Positions 1 through 8,026 of a DNA stretch of 20,264 bases are shown piece after piece. The notes beneath the pieces were generated by a model, which made no database searches, was not told the origin of the DNA, and saw only the letters and a list, made by a program, of their open reading frames with translations. Within the stretch, counting starts at the first letter, position 1, and each line of letters begins with the position of its first letter. The stretch is from JADHUC01 sp964617665 (GTDB lineage Bacteria > Planctomycetota > Planctomycetia > Pirellulales > Pirellulaceae), in NCBI GenBank assembly GCA_964617665.1, contig CAZUAH010000240.1, positions 1 to 20,264 of the forward strand, written 5' to 3'. A program made the translations under genes and the position numbers.

Positions 1-838
1 ACCAGTAGCGATAGCCGTTGTGCGGATAGACGGCGTAGTTGCCGACCAGCACATCCGGAAAACGCGACGTGATCGGCATTGCGTAAGCGTATCGCTGCAA
101 TTCGCTCCGGATCTTCCGAAGGGCTTTCTGAAACTCCAGAAAATCGTCGATGTTCTTGATTTGTTCACGGCAGCGGGCGCATTTCTTCGAGGCGTCATGA
201 GCCCGGTTGTATTCGATGGGACCGTCGATTTCCCAATCGGCAAAGACAAAGTCGATCTTTAGTCCGGCCTCCTTGTAGGCGCGAGCGAAGAACTCGACTT
301 GTTCGCGCATCGGGTCCTTGCGGAAGTCCAGGGCAAAGGGGCAACCCATCTTGTGCTTTCTGGAGCCGCTGTCAAAGGACTCGTCCCAGAACGGCATTCC
401 CGCCTCGTCTACATGAGCGGTTCGTTCGTCGCCGTTGAAGAAATGGTACGTACAGGCGTTGGCATTCACATTCACGCGCAGACCAAGTCGCGTTTGCACC
501 CGCGCGATCGTCAGGCTGTTGGCAAGCGAGTCGTCGCGTCTGCGAGGCGACCAGGTACTGATCAACCCAACTCCGCGACGGTCGAGTTCCCTTACCAATA
601 ACTCGGCAGCCTGGTCATCCAGTTTGCCCGAGTTGGTCGCGGGCCACAGATAGAGCGGCAAGCGTTTCCCACGGTCGAATTCAAGCGGCTTGGCCACATC
701 CAAAACCGTTTGCATACGCTCCGACCAGGCAGGTCTGCTGTCGCTGGGGCCCGGCTCGGCACCGAGCGTGACAAGTGGCGCGTAGGCTAAGATACTCAGC
801 AACGGACAAATCAGAACGTTCTCGAACTTGGCGCACAT
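1..838 (-). CDS. Secreted protein of unknown function, possible TIM-barrel glycosidase-like (partial, runs off left edge)
   Basis: An uninterrupted minus-strand frame of 279 codons starts at 838 and is still open at base 1, so the C-terminus is missing. The start is well supported: GGAGGT lies six bases before the ATG. Residues 1-28 look like a signal peptide, with a hydrophobic stretch LICPLLSILAYAPLVTLG. The mature part alternates predicted strands and helices: LPLYLWPA at about 60, GVGLIS at about 89, LRVNVNAN at about 120, and IDFVFADWEID at 185-195, whose acidic residues (D191, E193, D195) end a beta strand as catalytic acids do in TIM-barrel glycosidases. A CxxC pair (C210, C213) follows. 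I do not recognise the family, and the glycosidase idea is inference from the fold-like pattern and the neighbouring carbohydrate-active genes. It lies 151 bases downstream of the CBM/(alpha/alpha)6 gene, separated from it by a large inverted repeat. Confidence 0.75.
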   Translation of the reverse strand, partial: MCAKFENVLICPLLSILAYAPLVTLGAEPGPSDSRPAWSERMQTVLDVAKPLEFDRGKRLPLYLWPATNSGKLDDQAAELLVRELDRRGVGLISTWSPRRRDDSLANSLTIARVQTRLGLRVNVNANACTYHFFNGDERTAHVDEAGMPFWDESFDSGSRKHKMGCPFALDFRKDPMREQVEFFARAYKEAGLKIDFVFADWEIDGPIEYNRAHDASKKCARCREQIKNIDDFLEFQKALRKIRSELQRYAYAMPITSRFPDVLVGNYAVYPHNGYRYW

Positions 839-871
839 GCTGTGACCTCCGATTCCTGGAGCATTCGATAT

Positions 872-960
872 CGTTTAACCCGAAGCCGGAGGCGATGGCG
901 GGCGCATGTGTGGACGCTCCATTGCGCTGTCCACCATCGCCTCCGGCTTCGGGTTAAACG
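872..960. repeat. Large perfect inverted repeat (27-bp arms)
   Basis: Arms at 872-898 and 934-960 are exact reverse complements over 27 bases, beginning CGTTTAACCCGAAGCCGGAG. Inside them a further 5-bp stem (TGGAC 911-915 with GTCCA 929-933) closes a 13-base loop. The element fills most of the gap between two minus-strand genes. As RNA it would form a very stable stem. There is no T-run next to it, so it is not a classical intrinsic terminator. It resembles, from memory, dispersed intergenic palindromes of planctomycete genomes; a non-autonomous mobile element or an mRNA-stabilising stem is also possible. Confidence 0.85.
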
Positions 961-989
961 TGGTAGTTGTATCGCTCACGATTCCAAGA

Positions 990-3929
990 TCAGTCTGTCC
1001 GTGGATGATGTCTCACCGTGACTTCCAGTACCTGTTCAGTTGGTCGGACGACGCGAACGTACTCGTGTTTGGCATCAAAATCCTGATGCGGACGACCGTT
1101 GATGCTCACGGTTTGAATCCGTCTACCCGACGGTGTTCGCATGCGCAGACGGATCTCGGCCGGAAAGTCTGTGCTGGGCAATTCGATCTTCGCATGAATC
1201 GAACCGTCCTCGCGTGGCACAACGGTGAAGTTTACCGGGCCCCACCGCGTCGTTGCACGGCGCACAGCGATTCCGTCCCTGGACGCCAGCCATCGGCGCG
1301 GTATAGCACGGCACAGCCAAAGCACATCTTCGTCACGTTCTTCAAAGACGAGCATCCATTTGGTTAACAGCGGTGTGACCAACTGAGCAGGAACGCAGTA
1401 ATCGGCCATGTACGTCCGACGGCCTAGGCCACGGATTGCTACCTGTTCGTAGGCCGTGAACGTGCCGCGCATGCGATGCACGGCTAAATCGCCATAGAAG
1501 CCGAGCAGGTAGTGACGAACCCGGTCGCGGTGCATCAGGCCATACGCGTAGCCCGCATACGGCCAGTCGTCCAGGTGTCCCGAGAAACGGGTCGTGCCGA
1601 ACAACTCGCCACCGTGTGCCTTTCGATACTCGATGATCGCATCGTGCCAATCGGGCCGGAGGAAGCCGGCGGAGAGCATCTCTATCCAATAGCGATAATT
1701 GGTGTAGGATGCAAAGCGGTCCTGGGTCATCCTCTCAAAGGGCTTGTCAAATCCGGCGACCGGAGGAACGAACACAGGCTGCGTGTCGCGACAAGTAGAT
1801 TTCTCAATACTCGCTTCGATGTCGGCTCGATAGGTCTTGCACTCGGCCAGAAGTTGCTGGCCACGACGGATCATCTGGTCGTTTTCACTCTCGGCCAGCA
1901 ATTGGCCCACTTCTTTCCAGCCGCGCCATGTCCAGATGTTGCCGGAGTAGTAGTAATCGACTTCCTTGCGAGTATCTGCTTCCGGTGAACCTGAGATGAG
2001 GCCGTGCCGGACATCGTCCTCGGACAGTTCTTCCTCGCTTCGGCGGCGCAGAGCAAGTAAATGGTCGATAATACTCTCGATTTGCGGCAGGCGAACCTCG
2101 AACCACTCGTCCTGACCGCTTCGACGCACGTATTGGGCGACCACGTCCAGCATTTGGCCATACTCCGAGACGGCAGGGCCGTAGTAGTCGAAGGTGCCGT
2201 CCGGGCGCACGACGTGGTCGAAGTAGTAGTCGAGATACCGCTGTGCACGGTCCAACGGTCCCCATTCAATGCATGCACTCACCATGCTCAGTGTGGTAGG
2301 TGGAAAGGTGGCGTGACGCTCGGCCGCGTAATGCCCGACACCGTAGCGAGGTGCGTTACCTTCATAGGTAATGAACGCTCGCACAAGCGACGCTCGGCAT
2401 GCGTCAGCAATCCGTGGCTCGGGTAACTGGACCTCCATCGTCTGGCCAACGACGACTTCCCAATGCCGTTTCAACTGTAGGAGCCCGCCGAAAAACGTTG
2501 CGGAGGTAATCGGCTTCGTTTCTGCGCCGGCACAAAGGTACATTCGTTCGGCGTTCCCGTCTTGATCGACGGTTCGCAGGTAAATGAGAGTATCGAGCGT
2601 CGTGGAATCGTTGCTCTCCGTGGAAAAAGTCATTTCCTCCCAGCCAAACTTCGTCTCGTTATCAAAGAAGCCGTAGTCAACCACCGGGAGATAGCCGCCA
2701 GCGATACCCCGCTTTGCATCGGTCGGCCAGTGATCGGGAAGATGTTCGGTCGGATCGAAAATCACATTCTCTAGCTGCTTCCAGCCGTAGCGGGCTGGAA
2801 GCGAGCCTAGGCTGCCATCCGCGGCAACAGCGATGATCTTCGGCGACGATTCAGTGCTCAAGAACGTGTAGCTGGTCAGATCCGGCAGAAGCGCAGCACA
2901 GGCTTCAAACGATGCGTCTCTGTCTCGCGCGAGTACCTTGTCGCCGAGCAGATCGCGTCGGTTTTCAACGATTGTCTGTTCGTAGTTCGGCGGATAGGTC
3001 GGCTTCGGTTGGCGGATCTGGTCAAGACGCCCGACGGCTTTGCGAATCGTTGTTGCCACACCGGTAGAGTCAACGTAAGCAATCAGTCCCCAGCGGTCGA
3101 AGTGACGCTCGAACACCGCTAGCCGCTTCTCATCCTGCGCAATGATCGCTACCAACTCCCACTCCACGTTCGACTGGCCCACCGCAATCGTGGTCGAGCG
3201 GCCGCCTGCGTCGGCCACGACCGCTTGATCATCGCCAACACTGACAACACGTGGGTATTTCAACTTCGCGCGCTCTTCTGTCTCTTCATGCGGGTAGTAT
3301 GGATCGTCCACCTTTCGAAAGAACTGCTCGAACGTTAGCGACTCATCTACGGAGTATGACTTGGTGGCGGAGAGACGCGGCAGACGCTCGATCTCCGCCC
3401 GCGTGCTGGGAGGTTGAAACGGGCCGCTCGACAGAGAGAATCCATCGACGTTCATGTTGTTCCGATCGGCAAGCGATATCAGGCGGAGTATATGCACGCC
3501 TTTCGCGAGATTTCCCGGCGTGATCTCACAAAACGCCCATTCGTCGTCGCGTAGATGCCCCCAGCCGCCGGTGCTGGGCAACGCGAGTTGATCCTCAACA
3601 GATTTCCCATCGAGCATCACGTTCCACACAGCGTCGCCGGGATCATGGCGCGCATAACGGAGTTGTAGCCGAGCATCGGCGATCGCCTCGCCGACGCGAA
3701 ATCGGTACATGACTCGATGGCCTTTCGAGCCGCCAAAGTTCGATCCGAGACACGCGCCCCGCGAGCCGAACGGTGGACGATCCGGGCCAACGGATCCGTG
3801 CTGTTCGGTGTACTCTTCACCTTCAGCCCAAAGGACTTCCCCACCAGACGCGCTCACGCGAATCGCCAGCAGAAGACCGAAGGCGAGTAACACCCGCCCC
3901 AATGTTGGACAACGGTTGTGCTCGTCCAT
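990..3929 (-). CDS. Secreted CBM plus (alpha/alpha)6-barrel glycosidase-like protein
   Basis: This 979-residue protein starts with a signal peptide (residues 1-28, LLAFGLLLAIRVSASG). Residues about 31-168 look like a galactose-binding-like carbohydrate-binding module (CBM6/35 type), opening VLWAEGEEY and closing NMNVDGFSL. Residues about 185-505 are strand-rich, as in the N-terminal beta domain of many inverting glycosidases. Residues about 508-890 are helix-rich with repeated aromatic and acidic patches (DGTFDYYGPAVSEYGQ, EVDYYYSGNIWTWRGW), as in six-hairpin glycosidases and lyases. The last ~90 residues look like a beta-sandwich. Substrate and exact family cannot be set from sequence reading; a polysaccharide lyase is the main alternative. 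The ribosome binding site is only a purine-rich GAGAGAG. It follows the ceramidase-like gene by 70 bases, with a hairpin between. The long frames on the opposite strand are shadows. Confidence 0.82.
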   Translation of the reverse strand: MDEHNRCPTLGRVLLAFGLLLAIRVSASGGEVLWAEGEEYTEQHGSVGPDRPPFGSRGACLGSNFGGSKGHRVMYRFRVGEAIADARLQLRYARHDPGDAVWNVMLDGKSVEDQLALPSTGGWGHLRDDEWAFCEITPGNLAKGVHILRLISLADRNNMNVDGFSLSSGPFQPPSTRAEIERLPRLSATKSYSVDESLTFEQFFRKVDDPYYPHEETEERAKLKYPRVVSVGDDQAVVADAGGRSTTIAVGQSNVEWELVAIIAQDEKRLAVFERHFDRWGLIAYVDSTGVATTIRKAVGRLDQIRQPKPTYPPNYEQTIVENRRDLLGDKVLARDRDASFEACAALLPDLTSYTFLSTESSPKIIAVAADGSLGSLPARYGWKQLENVIFDPTEHLPDHWPTDAKRGIAGGYLPVVDYGFFDNETKFGWEEMTFSTESNDSTTLDTLIYLRTVDQDGNAERMYLCAGAETKPITSATFFGGLLQLKRHWEVVVGQTMEVQLPEPRIADACRASLVRAFITYEGNAPRYGVGHYAAERHATFPPTTLSMVSACIEWGPLDRAQRYLDYYFDHVVRPDGTFDYYGPAVSEYGQMLDVVAQYVRRSGQDEWFEVRLPQIESIIDHLLALRRRSEEELSEDDVRHGLISGSPEADTRKEVDYYYSGNIWTWRGWKEVGQLLAESENDQMIRRGQQLLAECKTYRADIEASIEKSTCRDTQPVFVPPVAGFDKPFERMTQDRFASYTNYRYWIEMLSAGFLRPDWHDAIIEYRKAHGGELFGTTRFSGHLDDWPYAGYAYGLMHRDRVRHYLLGFYGDLAVHRMRGTFTAYEQVAIRGLGRRTYMADYCVPAQLVTPLLTKWMLVFEERDEDVLWLCRAIPRRWLASRDGIAVRRATTRWGPVNFTVVPREDGSIHAKIELPSTDFPAEIRLRMRTPSGRRIQTVSINGRPHQDFDAKHEYVRVVRPTEQVLEVTVRHHPRTD

Positions 3930-3954
3930 GGCTGCTCTCTCGCTCTTCTGTGGG

Positions 3955-3976
3955 GCGGACGGTTAAGTCCGTCCGC
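3955..3976. repeat. Short intergenic hairpin
   Basis: GCGGACG (3955-3961) pairs perfectly with CGTCCGC (3970-3976) around an 8-base loop containing TTAA; an alternative GGAC/GTCC stem overlaps it. It lies between the stop of the ceramidase-like gene (4000) and the start of the next minus-strand gene (3929). No T-run follows on either strand, so attenuation or RNA processing between the two genes is as likely as termination. Confidence 0.6.
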
Positions 3977-3999
3977 GGGGCTCAAGTAACCGATGCGGT

Positions 4000-5343
4000 C
4001 TAGCCGTGGTCGCGCAACGTGCGAAGCAGTTCGATTGCCTCGCGGCGCACGATCTTCTCGCTGCCCGCTGCGACGCGGGACCATCGTCCGGTCCTGACTT
4101 CATATCCGCCGTTCTCGAAGGCGCGATCGGTGGGGATATAACCGATGTAATCCTCGGCATAGCCCACCACTGCGGTGTAAGGAAACGGCGATGCTTCGCG
4201 AATGGCCAAGGCAATTTCGACAAAGGGCTCGCCCGGCAGGAAGACCATGGCTGCGTTGCCGATTCGGGCCGCGCCGATCCTCGTCTGCAACGGCTCTGAT
4301 TGTAGCTCGCCCGAAAGGTCTCGAACTGGGAGCTTGATTGTCCTCCAACGCAGAGCCAATTCATTCCCCTCCACCGCAATGAGGTCGCCGAGCGCCTCGT
4401 CAACGAGTTTCGCAAGACGTCGCGCGTACTGCTGGGCATTGGCTGGATTGCGATCCATGGTGGGCGGGTTGATATTACCGCAAGCGCCCTGGAGGAAGAG
4501 TACCTCGACTCCTGGGTGCCGCCGTTGGAGGTCCAGGACCATCTCGCCGGGATAGTCGGGCGACACGTGCTTGATACACATCTCCAAAACAGGATGCGCG
4601 GTGAAGTTCACCAAGATGGCTGCCGGTTTGTTCGACTGGTCCATGAACGCCCCGACCCGTACTTGATCGTCAATCGGGCCCTCCGGCCCAATCAGTTCGT
4701 TCGGCGGTACCTGGCGGCGTACGGAGGTGATGCCGCGCGTAGTCTTGATGCGCCGGTTCACAGCAAGCTCTGTGGCTGGCCGGCTGCCCACCATCATCTT
4801 GCATGGCCGCACCGATCCGGCCGCGCGGCGAATCGCCGAGCCGATCTGCCGGGCAAGCTGATCAACCCACGCTTTGAAGCTCTCCTTTTCCATCAATTCG
4901 GTCAGCGCAATCGACTCGGGCCCGCAGTGGGTATGGGTCGACGCGAGAGCCAAGTCGTCGGCGCCCACCACGCCTTCAGTAGCCGCTGCCACCTTCTTCT
5001 TGAATTGGGCAAGCCCGCCAATTGCCTCGCCAGCCAGGCCGAGAAGATCGAGTGAAATGATGGCGATCCGTCGCTTGCCCTTCTGCACGACAACTGCCCG
5101 AGCCCACAACGGCAAACGAACGTCTTCAAACGGCTCCCAAAGCTCCCGGCCGGAGGACATCAAAATGCCGACGTCCAACGGAGGCGTGATATCCGCTTTT
5201 CCCGAGCCAACAAGTAACGGCAGATCCTGTTCGACCCAACCGGCCCAAGCGGGACCAGCCACCGCGGCCGTCCCGGAAAAGATGGCAACATCGCGAAGGA
5301 AACGACGGCGGCTAAGTGATGTAGAATTCAGTGGTTTGTTCAT
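4000..5343 (-). CDS. Tat-exported neutral/alkaline ceramidase-like hydrolase
   Basis: This 447-residue protein resembles the N-terminal catalytic domain of neutral/alkaline non-lysosomal ceramidases (PF04734), which use zinc to hydrolyse amide-linked lipids. Visible family marks are GSGKADITPP (46-55), ASTHTHCGPE (134-143, likely zinc histidines H137/H139), NFTAHPV (H250), FLQGACGNINP (283-293), FLPGEP (E372) and GYAEDYIGYIPT (394-405, Y402). The length fits the catalytic domain without the C-terminal immunoglobulin-like domain of characterised ceramidases. The N-terminus has a twin-arginine signal, SRRRFL (11-16), then a hydrophobic stretch and AWA. I chose the ATG at 5343 because GGAGG (5358-5354) lies ten bases upstream; the in-frame ATG at 5352 overlaps the previous stop as ATGA but sits directly on the ribosome site. 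The gene is translationally tight behind the alpha/beta hydrolase. Planctomycetes carry many such paralogues and their substrates are unknown, so ceramide should not be assumed. Confidence 0.85.
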   Translation of the reverse strand: MNKPLNSTSLSRRRFLRDVAIFSGTAAVAGPAWAGWVEQDLPLLVGSGKADITPPLDVGILMSSGRELWEPFEDVRLPLWARAVVVQKGKRRIAIISLDLLGLAGEAIGGLAQFKKKVAAATEGVVGADDLALASTHTHCGPESIALTELMEKESFKAWVDQLARQIGSAIRRAAGSVRPCKMMVGSRPATELAVNRRIKTTRGITSVRRQVPPNELIGPEGPIDDQVRVGAFMDQSNKPAAILVNFTAHPVLEMCIKHVSPDYPGEMVLDLQRRHPGVEVLFLQGACGNINPPTMDRNPANAQQYARRLAKLVDEALGDLIAVEGNELALRWRTIKLPVRDLSGELQSEPLQTRIGAARIGNAAMVFLPGEPFVEIALAIREASPFPYTAVVGYAEDYIGYIPTDRAFENGGYEVRTGRWSRVAAGSEKIVRREAIELLRTLRDHG

Positions 5344-5348
5344 CGCTT

Positions 5349-6491
5349 TCATTCCTCCATCAACCAGCGTTTCAGGAACCTCACGCCGGTTCCCACGCGA
5401 GGTTCGTGGCCGCCTTCGTGCAAGTCCATCTCGATCCGTTCGCCGATGCCGAGTTTTTCGTAGTGCACGCGGGATGCCTCGAACTCTTCGACGACCTGCG
5501 GCCAGTGGGCAATGCGGTCTTTCTTGCCGGTTTGGATCAGCAACGCTCGCGGACAAATCAGGGCGGCCGCGTCCGAGTCGGTGAACTCGGTCAGCCATCC
5601 ATCGAAGAAGGCGTGCTCCTCCCTGGTTTCCAGAAAACAACTGTAGCGCGGATCGGGAATGACCATTTTGTTCCGCCGGTGATTGAACCAAGCGGCGACC
5701 ACCCCAGCTTTGATTCGTGGTTCCAACGGCATCCAGAACATGGTGGCCAGCCCGCCCAGCGAGACGCCCCACATACCCACTCGATCCTCGTCGATCCGCG
5801 GGTCCTGCAACACTTCGTCCAGCAGTCGCTGCGTCCGGACCAGTTCGATTCCCGGCAGGCTCGTGTCGGCCAAGCGGCAAAGTCGTTCGATCCGGTTGCG
5901 CCGTTCGGCGGTTCGCAAATTCATTGGTGCAAGCACGGCGAACCCCGTTTCGACCAGCCGTTCGGCGTAACGGTGATAATGGTCGCCTTCATCCAACACG
6001 CCAAATGTCCGCTCTGGATGACTGCCAAGGCCGTGCTGGGCAATGACCAGCGGGGCGGGCTTCTCCCGCGTGGCATTGGCTGGAACGACCAACAGACCTT
6101 CAGCGGCGAGACCGCTCAGAGGCAACGTCAGCCACTTGCCATCGAGCTTCGCCAACGGTGGGTGCGGACGACGCTGTAGATCACCCGTCTTGGTCAACTC
6201 CGGCGGTTTGACCACGTTTCGCCATTGCTTGCGATTCGGCTCGACGCTGGCCAAGAACGCTTCGATGTTGCTGTAGTCACGGTTCCACGCCTTTGCTGCC
6301 CGCTCGGGGTAGTCGTCGACGAGCCACTTTCGCAGATACGATTCAAGTTGCGCCGCATAGGCGTCGATTCGTCCTTCTTCGAATTGTTTGAGTTCGTCGC
6401 CGGCATCAGGCACCTGTGCGTCGACTTGCCCCCCGGCTCCACTCGCCAAGAAAGCACCAAAGACAATAGTTGCAACACGGCACATCGGCAT
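5349..6491 (-). CDS. Secreted alpha/beta hydrolase, acetylxylan-esterase/dienelactone-hydrolase-like
   Basis: The 380-residue protein has a signal peptide (MPMCRVATIVFGAFLASGAGG) and a full alpha/beta hydrolase core. The oxyanion-side motif is AQHGLGSH (151-158), the nucleophile elbow GVSLGG has Ser244, and the acid and histidine are most likely Asp325 (TGKKD) and His362 (HEGGHE). Residues 35-120 form a helical, charged N-terminal extension common in secreted planctomycete and Bacteroidetes esterases of this type. It probably cleaves an ester (acetyl or similar) on a glycan outside the cytoplasm; the substrate is inference. The ATG at 6491 is preferred over the upstream TTG at 6509 because GGGAGA lies six bases before it. 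It ends six bases before the start of the ceramidase-like gene, pointing to co-transcription, and starts 37 bases after the stop of the oxidoreductase fragment. Confidence 0.85.
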   Translation of the reverse strand: MPMCRVATIVFGAFLASGAGGQVDAQVPDAGDELKQFEEGRIDAYAAQLESYLRKWLVDDYPERAAKAWNRDYSNIEAFLASVEPNRKQWRNVVKPPELTKTGDLQRRPHPPLAKLDGKWLTLPLSGLAAEGLLVVPANATREKPAPLVIAQHGLGSHPERTFGVLDEGDHYHRYAERLVETGFAVLAPMNLRTAERRNRIERLCRLADTSLPGIELVRTQRLLDEVLQDPRIDEDRVGMWGVSLGGLATMFWMPLEPRIKAGVVAAWFNHRRNKMVIPDPRYSCFLETREEHAFFDGWLTEFTDSDAAALICPRALLIQTGKKDRIAHWPQVVEEFEASRVHYEKLGIGERIEMDLHEGGHEPRVGTGVRFLKRWLMEE

Positions 6492-6528
6492 GGTACATCT
6501 CCCGTGCAAGTTCTGGATTTAGGGGCGA

Positions 6529-6687
6529 TCAGACTTTCAGCGGCGCGTGGATCGGCTTGTCCAGATACTCGTTAGCCGCGTCGTTGTCGAGGAACTTCTC
6601 GTCATCGGGATCCCAGCGGAGATCTTGGCCTGTGTGGATCGAAATGTGAGCCGGATGGCATAGCGAGGGTTTGTTATTGCGGCGGAC
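6529..6687 (-). pseudogene. C-terminal fragment of a Gfo/Idh/MocA-family oxidoreductase
   Basis: Only the last ~52 codons are readable, ending at the TGA at 6529-6531. The piece reads NKPSLCHPAHISIHTG, QDLRWDP, EKFLDNDAANEYL and a short tail, matching the usual C-terminal end of planctomycete NAD(P)-dependent sugar-like dehydrogenases (a short helix, then RWDP, then an AN-x-x-L helix). A complete member has about 400-450 residues, so nearly 90 percent, including the Rossmann domain, is absent. The readable frame stops exactly at a stretch of G and C runs that looks like bad sequence, so a broken assembly is more likely than a real pseudogene. The family oxidises or reduces sugars, often at C3, which would fit the DUF1080 gene elsewhere in the window. 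Confidence 0.68.
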
Positions 6688-6790
6688 CGGCCCCGGGGGG
6701 GGCCCGGGGCGCAACCTGGGGTGGCGCGGGTTGCTTTCGGGGGGTTTTTTTTGGGGGCCCCCCGGGCGGGGGGGGCCCCCGGGCCCGAAA
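6688..6790. other. Corrupted low-complexity G/C stretch, probable assembly join
   Basis: About 100 bases consist largely of runs of G and C (for example nine G at 6695-6702 and its surroundings, eight T at 6745-6752, long G and C blocks at 6753-6785). This is unlike anything else inside the window except its right end. From about 6711 the sequence looks like a degraded copy of 6787 onward (both contain AACCTGG), with most differences being changes to G or T. An intact coding frame stops on one side and another gene ends 34 bases beyond the other side. I read this as low-quality reads bridging a gap. Confidence 0.75.
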
Positions 6791-6823
6791 CCTGGACTGG
6801 GCCAAGACACGAAATCGTTGGGA

Positions 6824-8026
6824 CTATTTCTTGATCCCTTCGTTGATCATCACCCAAGTGCCCGACTTGCCGCCGACGGCAACATCGGGCCGTCCGTCTG
6901 CGTTCAGGTCACCGACGCGGATCTGCATTCCCGAACCGACGCCGTCCCCCGGCGCGCCGATGGCGTGCCGACAGAACTCGCCAGCCTGGCGATCCCAGGT
7001 GTAATAGAACAACACGGCCGGATCTTTACCGCCCGGATCTTTGCCGCAATGTGCCCGGACGCGTTTGCCGGTGATCAACTCAGGCTTGTCGTCGCCCGTC
7101 AGGTCTACCCAAGCGAGGCAGTGCGGTTGCGACCAACTGTCGTCGATCAAATGCTCCGTCCACGTGGTCGTACCGTCGGCTTTTGGCTCACCCTGCTCCC
7201 ACCAATACAATCCGAAGTCGTGCCCTTTGCCCCAAATGATGTCGTTACGGCCGTCGCCATTCAGGTCCGTGATAATGCAGGGGCAACTGGGATGCGGCAG
7301 AGCGCCTTCTTTGTGCAGTTTCCAGGGTTTGGCGAACGGATCGCCATCGGGGCGTTCATACCAACCGGCTTCGCAAAGCAGATCTTCCCGGCCGTCGCCA
7401 TTGATGTCGCCAAACGCAAAACCGTGCCCATTGCCTTCTTCGCCCAATACGATTTGTTCGACCGTGTGATTCCCATCTTCGTCTTTGGTCAGTTTCCACG
7501 CCACGACCGGTCCCTTCTTGTCCCACGAGTTGACGAAGATTTCCGGGACCCCATCGCCGTCCAGGTCGTGTAGCGCCAATGCCTCGTTCTGCCCACGCGT
7601 TTCCTTCAGGACGTGACGTTCCCATTTCTTGCCTCGGTCCAGGTCGTCTTTGCCGGGATTCCTATACCAACACAATTCGGGATCGAACCAGCCAATAGAG
7701 ATGACGTCAATCCAACCGTCGCCGTCCACATCGTATGGGTAATCTCCGTTGGAGCTGTAATACACATTGTGAACTTCGGCGATGTCGCGCAGCGGCCGCG
7801 GCACGAAGTCCGGGCCGGCAAACCAGTGCGTGCCGGCAATCACATCAGCGTCGCCGTCTTTGTCCACATCCGCGATCGCACAACCTTCGTTTGGGCTGAG
7901 CATCAAGAACTGTTTGGCAAACTTCAGCGACTGCGCGTCGTCCGCAGATGAAATGGCTGCAGAGAATACGAACGGCAAAGCTGCAATTGCGACTGTTGCG
8001 AATTTCGGCAGTAAGCGAGTCATCAT
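6824..8026 (-). CDS. Secreted FG-GAP/VCBS repeat protein with seven calcium-loop repeats
   Basis: The 400-residue protein begins with a signal peptide (MMTRLLPKFATVAIAALPFVFSAA, cleavage near ISSA). It contains seven evenly placed calcium-binding loops: DVDKDGDAD (53-61), DVDGDGWID (99), DLDGDGVPE (144), DINGDGRED (197), DLNGDGRND (244), DLTGDDKPE (298) and DLNADGRPD (373). Seven such loops fit a seven-bladed integrin-alpha-like beta-propeller. The sixth loop is degenerate. No catalytic residues can be named; these proteins are usually extracellular binding or scaffold proteins. GAGGAGG lies just before two adjacent ATGs at 8026 and 8023; either may be used, and the farther TTG at 8038 is within the ribosome site and unlikely. 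It is the first gene of the minus-strand run and is divergent from the DUF1559 gene. Confidence 0.88.
   Translation of the reverse strand: MMTRLLPKFATVAIAALPFVFSAAISSADDAQSLKFAKQFLMLSPNEGCAIADVDKDGDADVIAGTHWFAGPDFVPRPLRDIAEVHNVYYSSNGDYPYDVDGDGWIDVISIGWFDPELCWYRNPGKDDLDRGKKWERHVLKETRGQNEALALHDLDGDGVPEIFVNSWDKKGPVVAWKLTKDEDGNHTVEQIVLGEEGNGHGFAFGDINGDGREDLLCEAGWYERPDGDPFAKPWKLHKEGALPHPSCPCIITDLNGDGRNDIIWGKGHDFGLYWWEQGEPKADGTTTWTEHLIDDSWSQPHCLAWVDLTGDDKPELITGKRVRAHCGKDPGGKDPAVLFYYTWDRQAGEFCRHAIGAPGDGVGSGMQIRVGDLNADGRPDVAVGGKSGTWVMINEGIKK

Noticed and set aside
872..960. Inverted repeat as a CRISPR or IS end pair
   Set aside because: Only one pair of arms exists, without spacers, and only 35 bases lie between the arms, so there is no room for a transposase or array.
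5344..5880. Longer N-terminus for the ceramidase-like protein reaching into the esterase gene
   Set aside because: The extra ~180 residues are arginine-rich and antagonise the esterase frame. The twin-arginine signal and the ribosome site place the start at 5343.
6671..7573. 300-codon open frame on the plus strand
   Set aside because: It begins in the corrupted G/C stretch and runs antisense to the FG-GAP gene. The seven calcium loops on the other strand show which frame is real.
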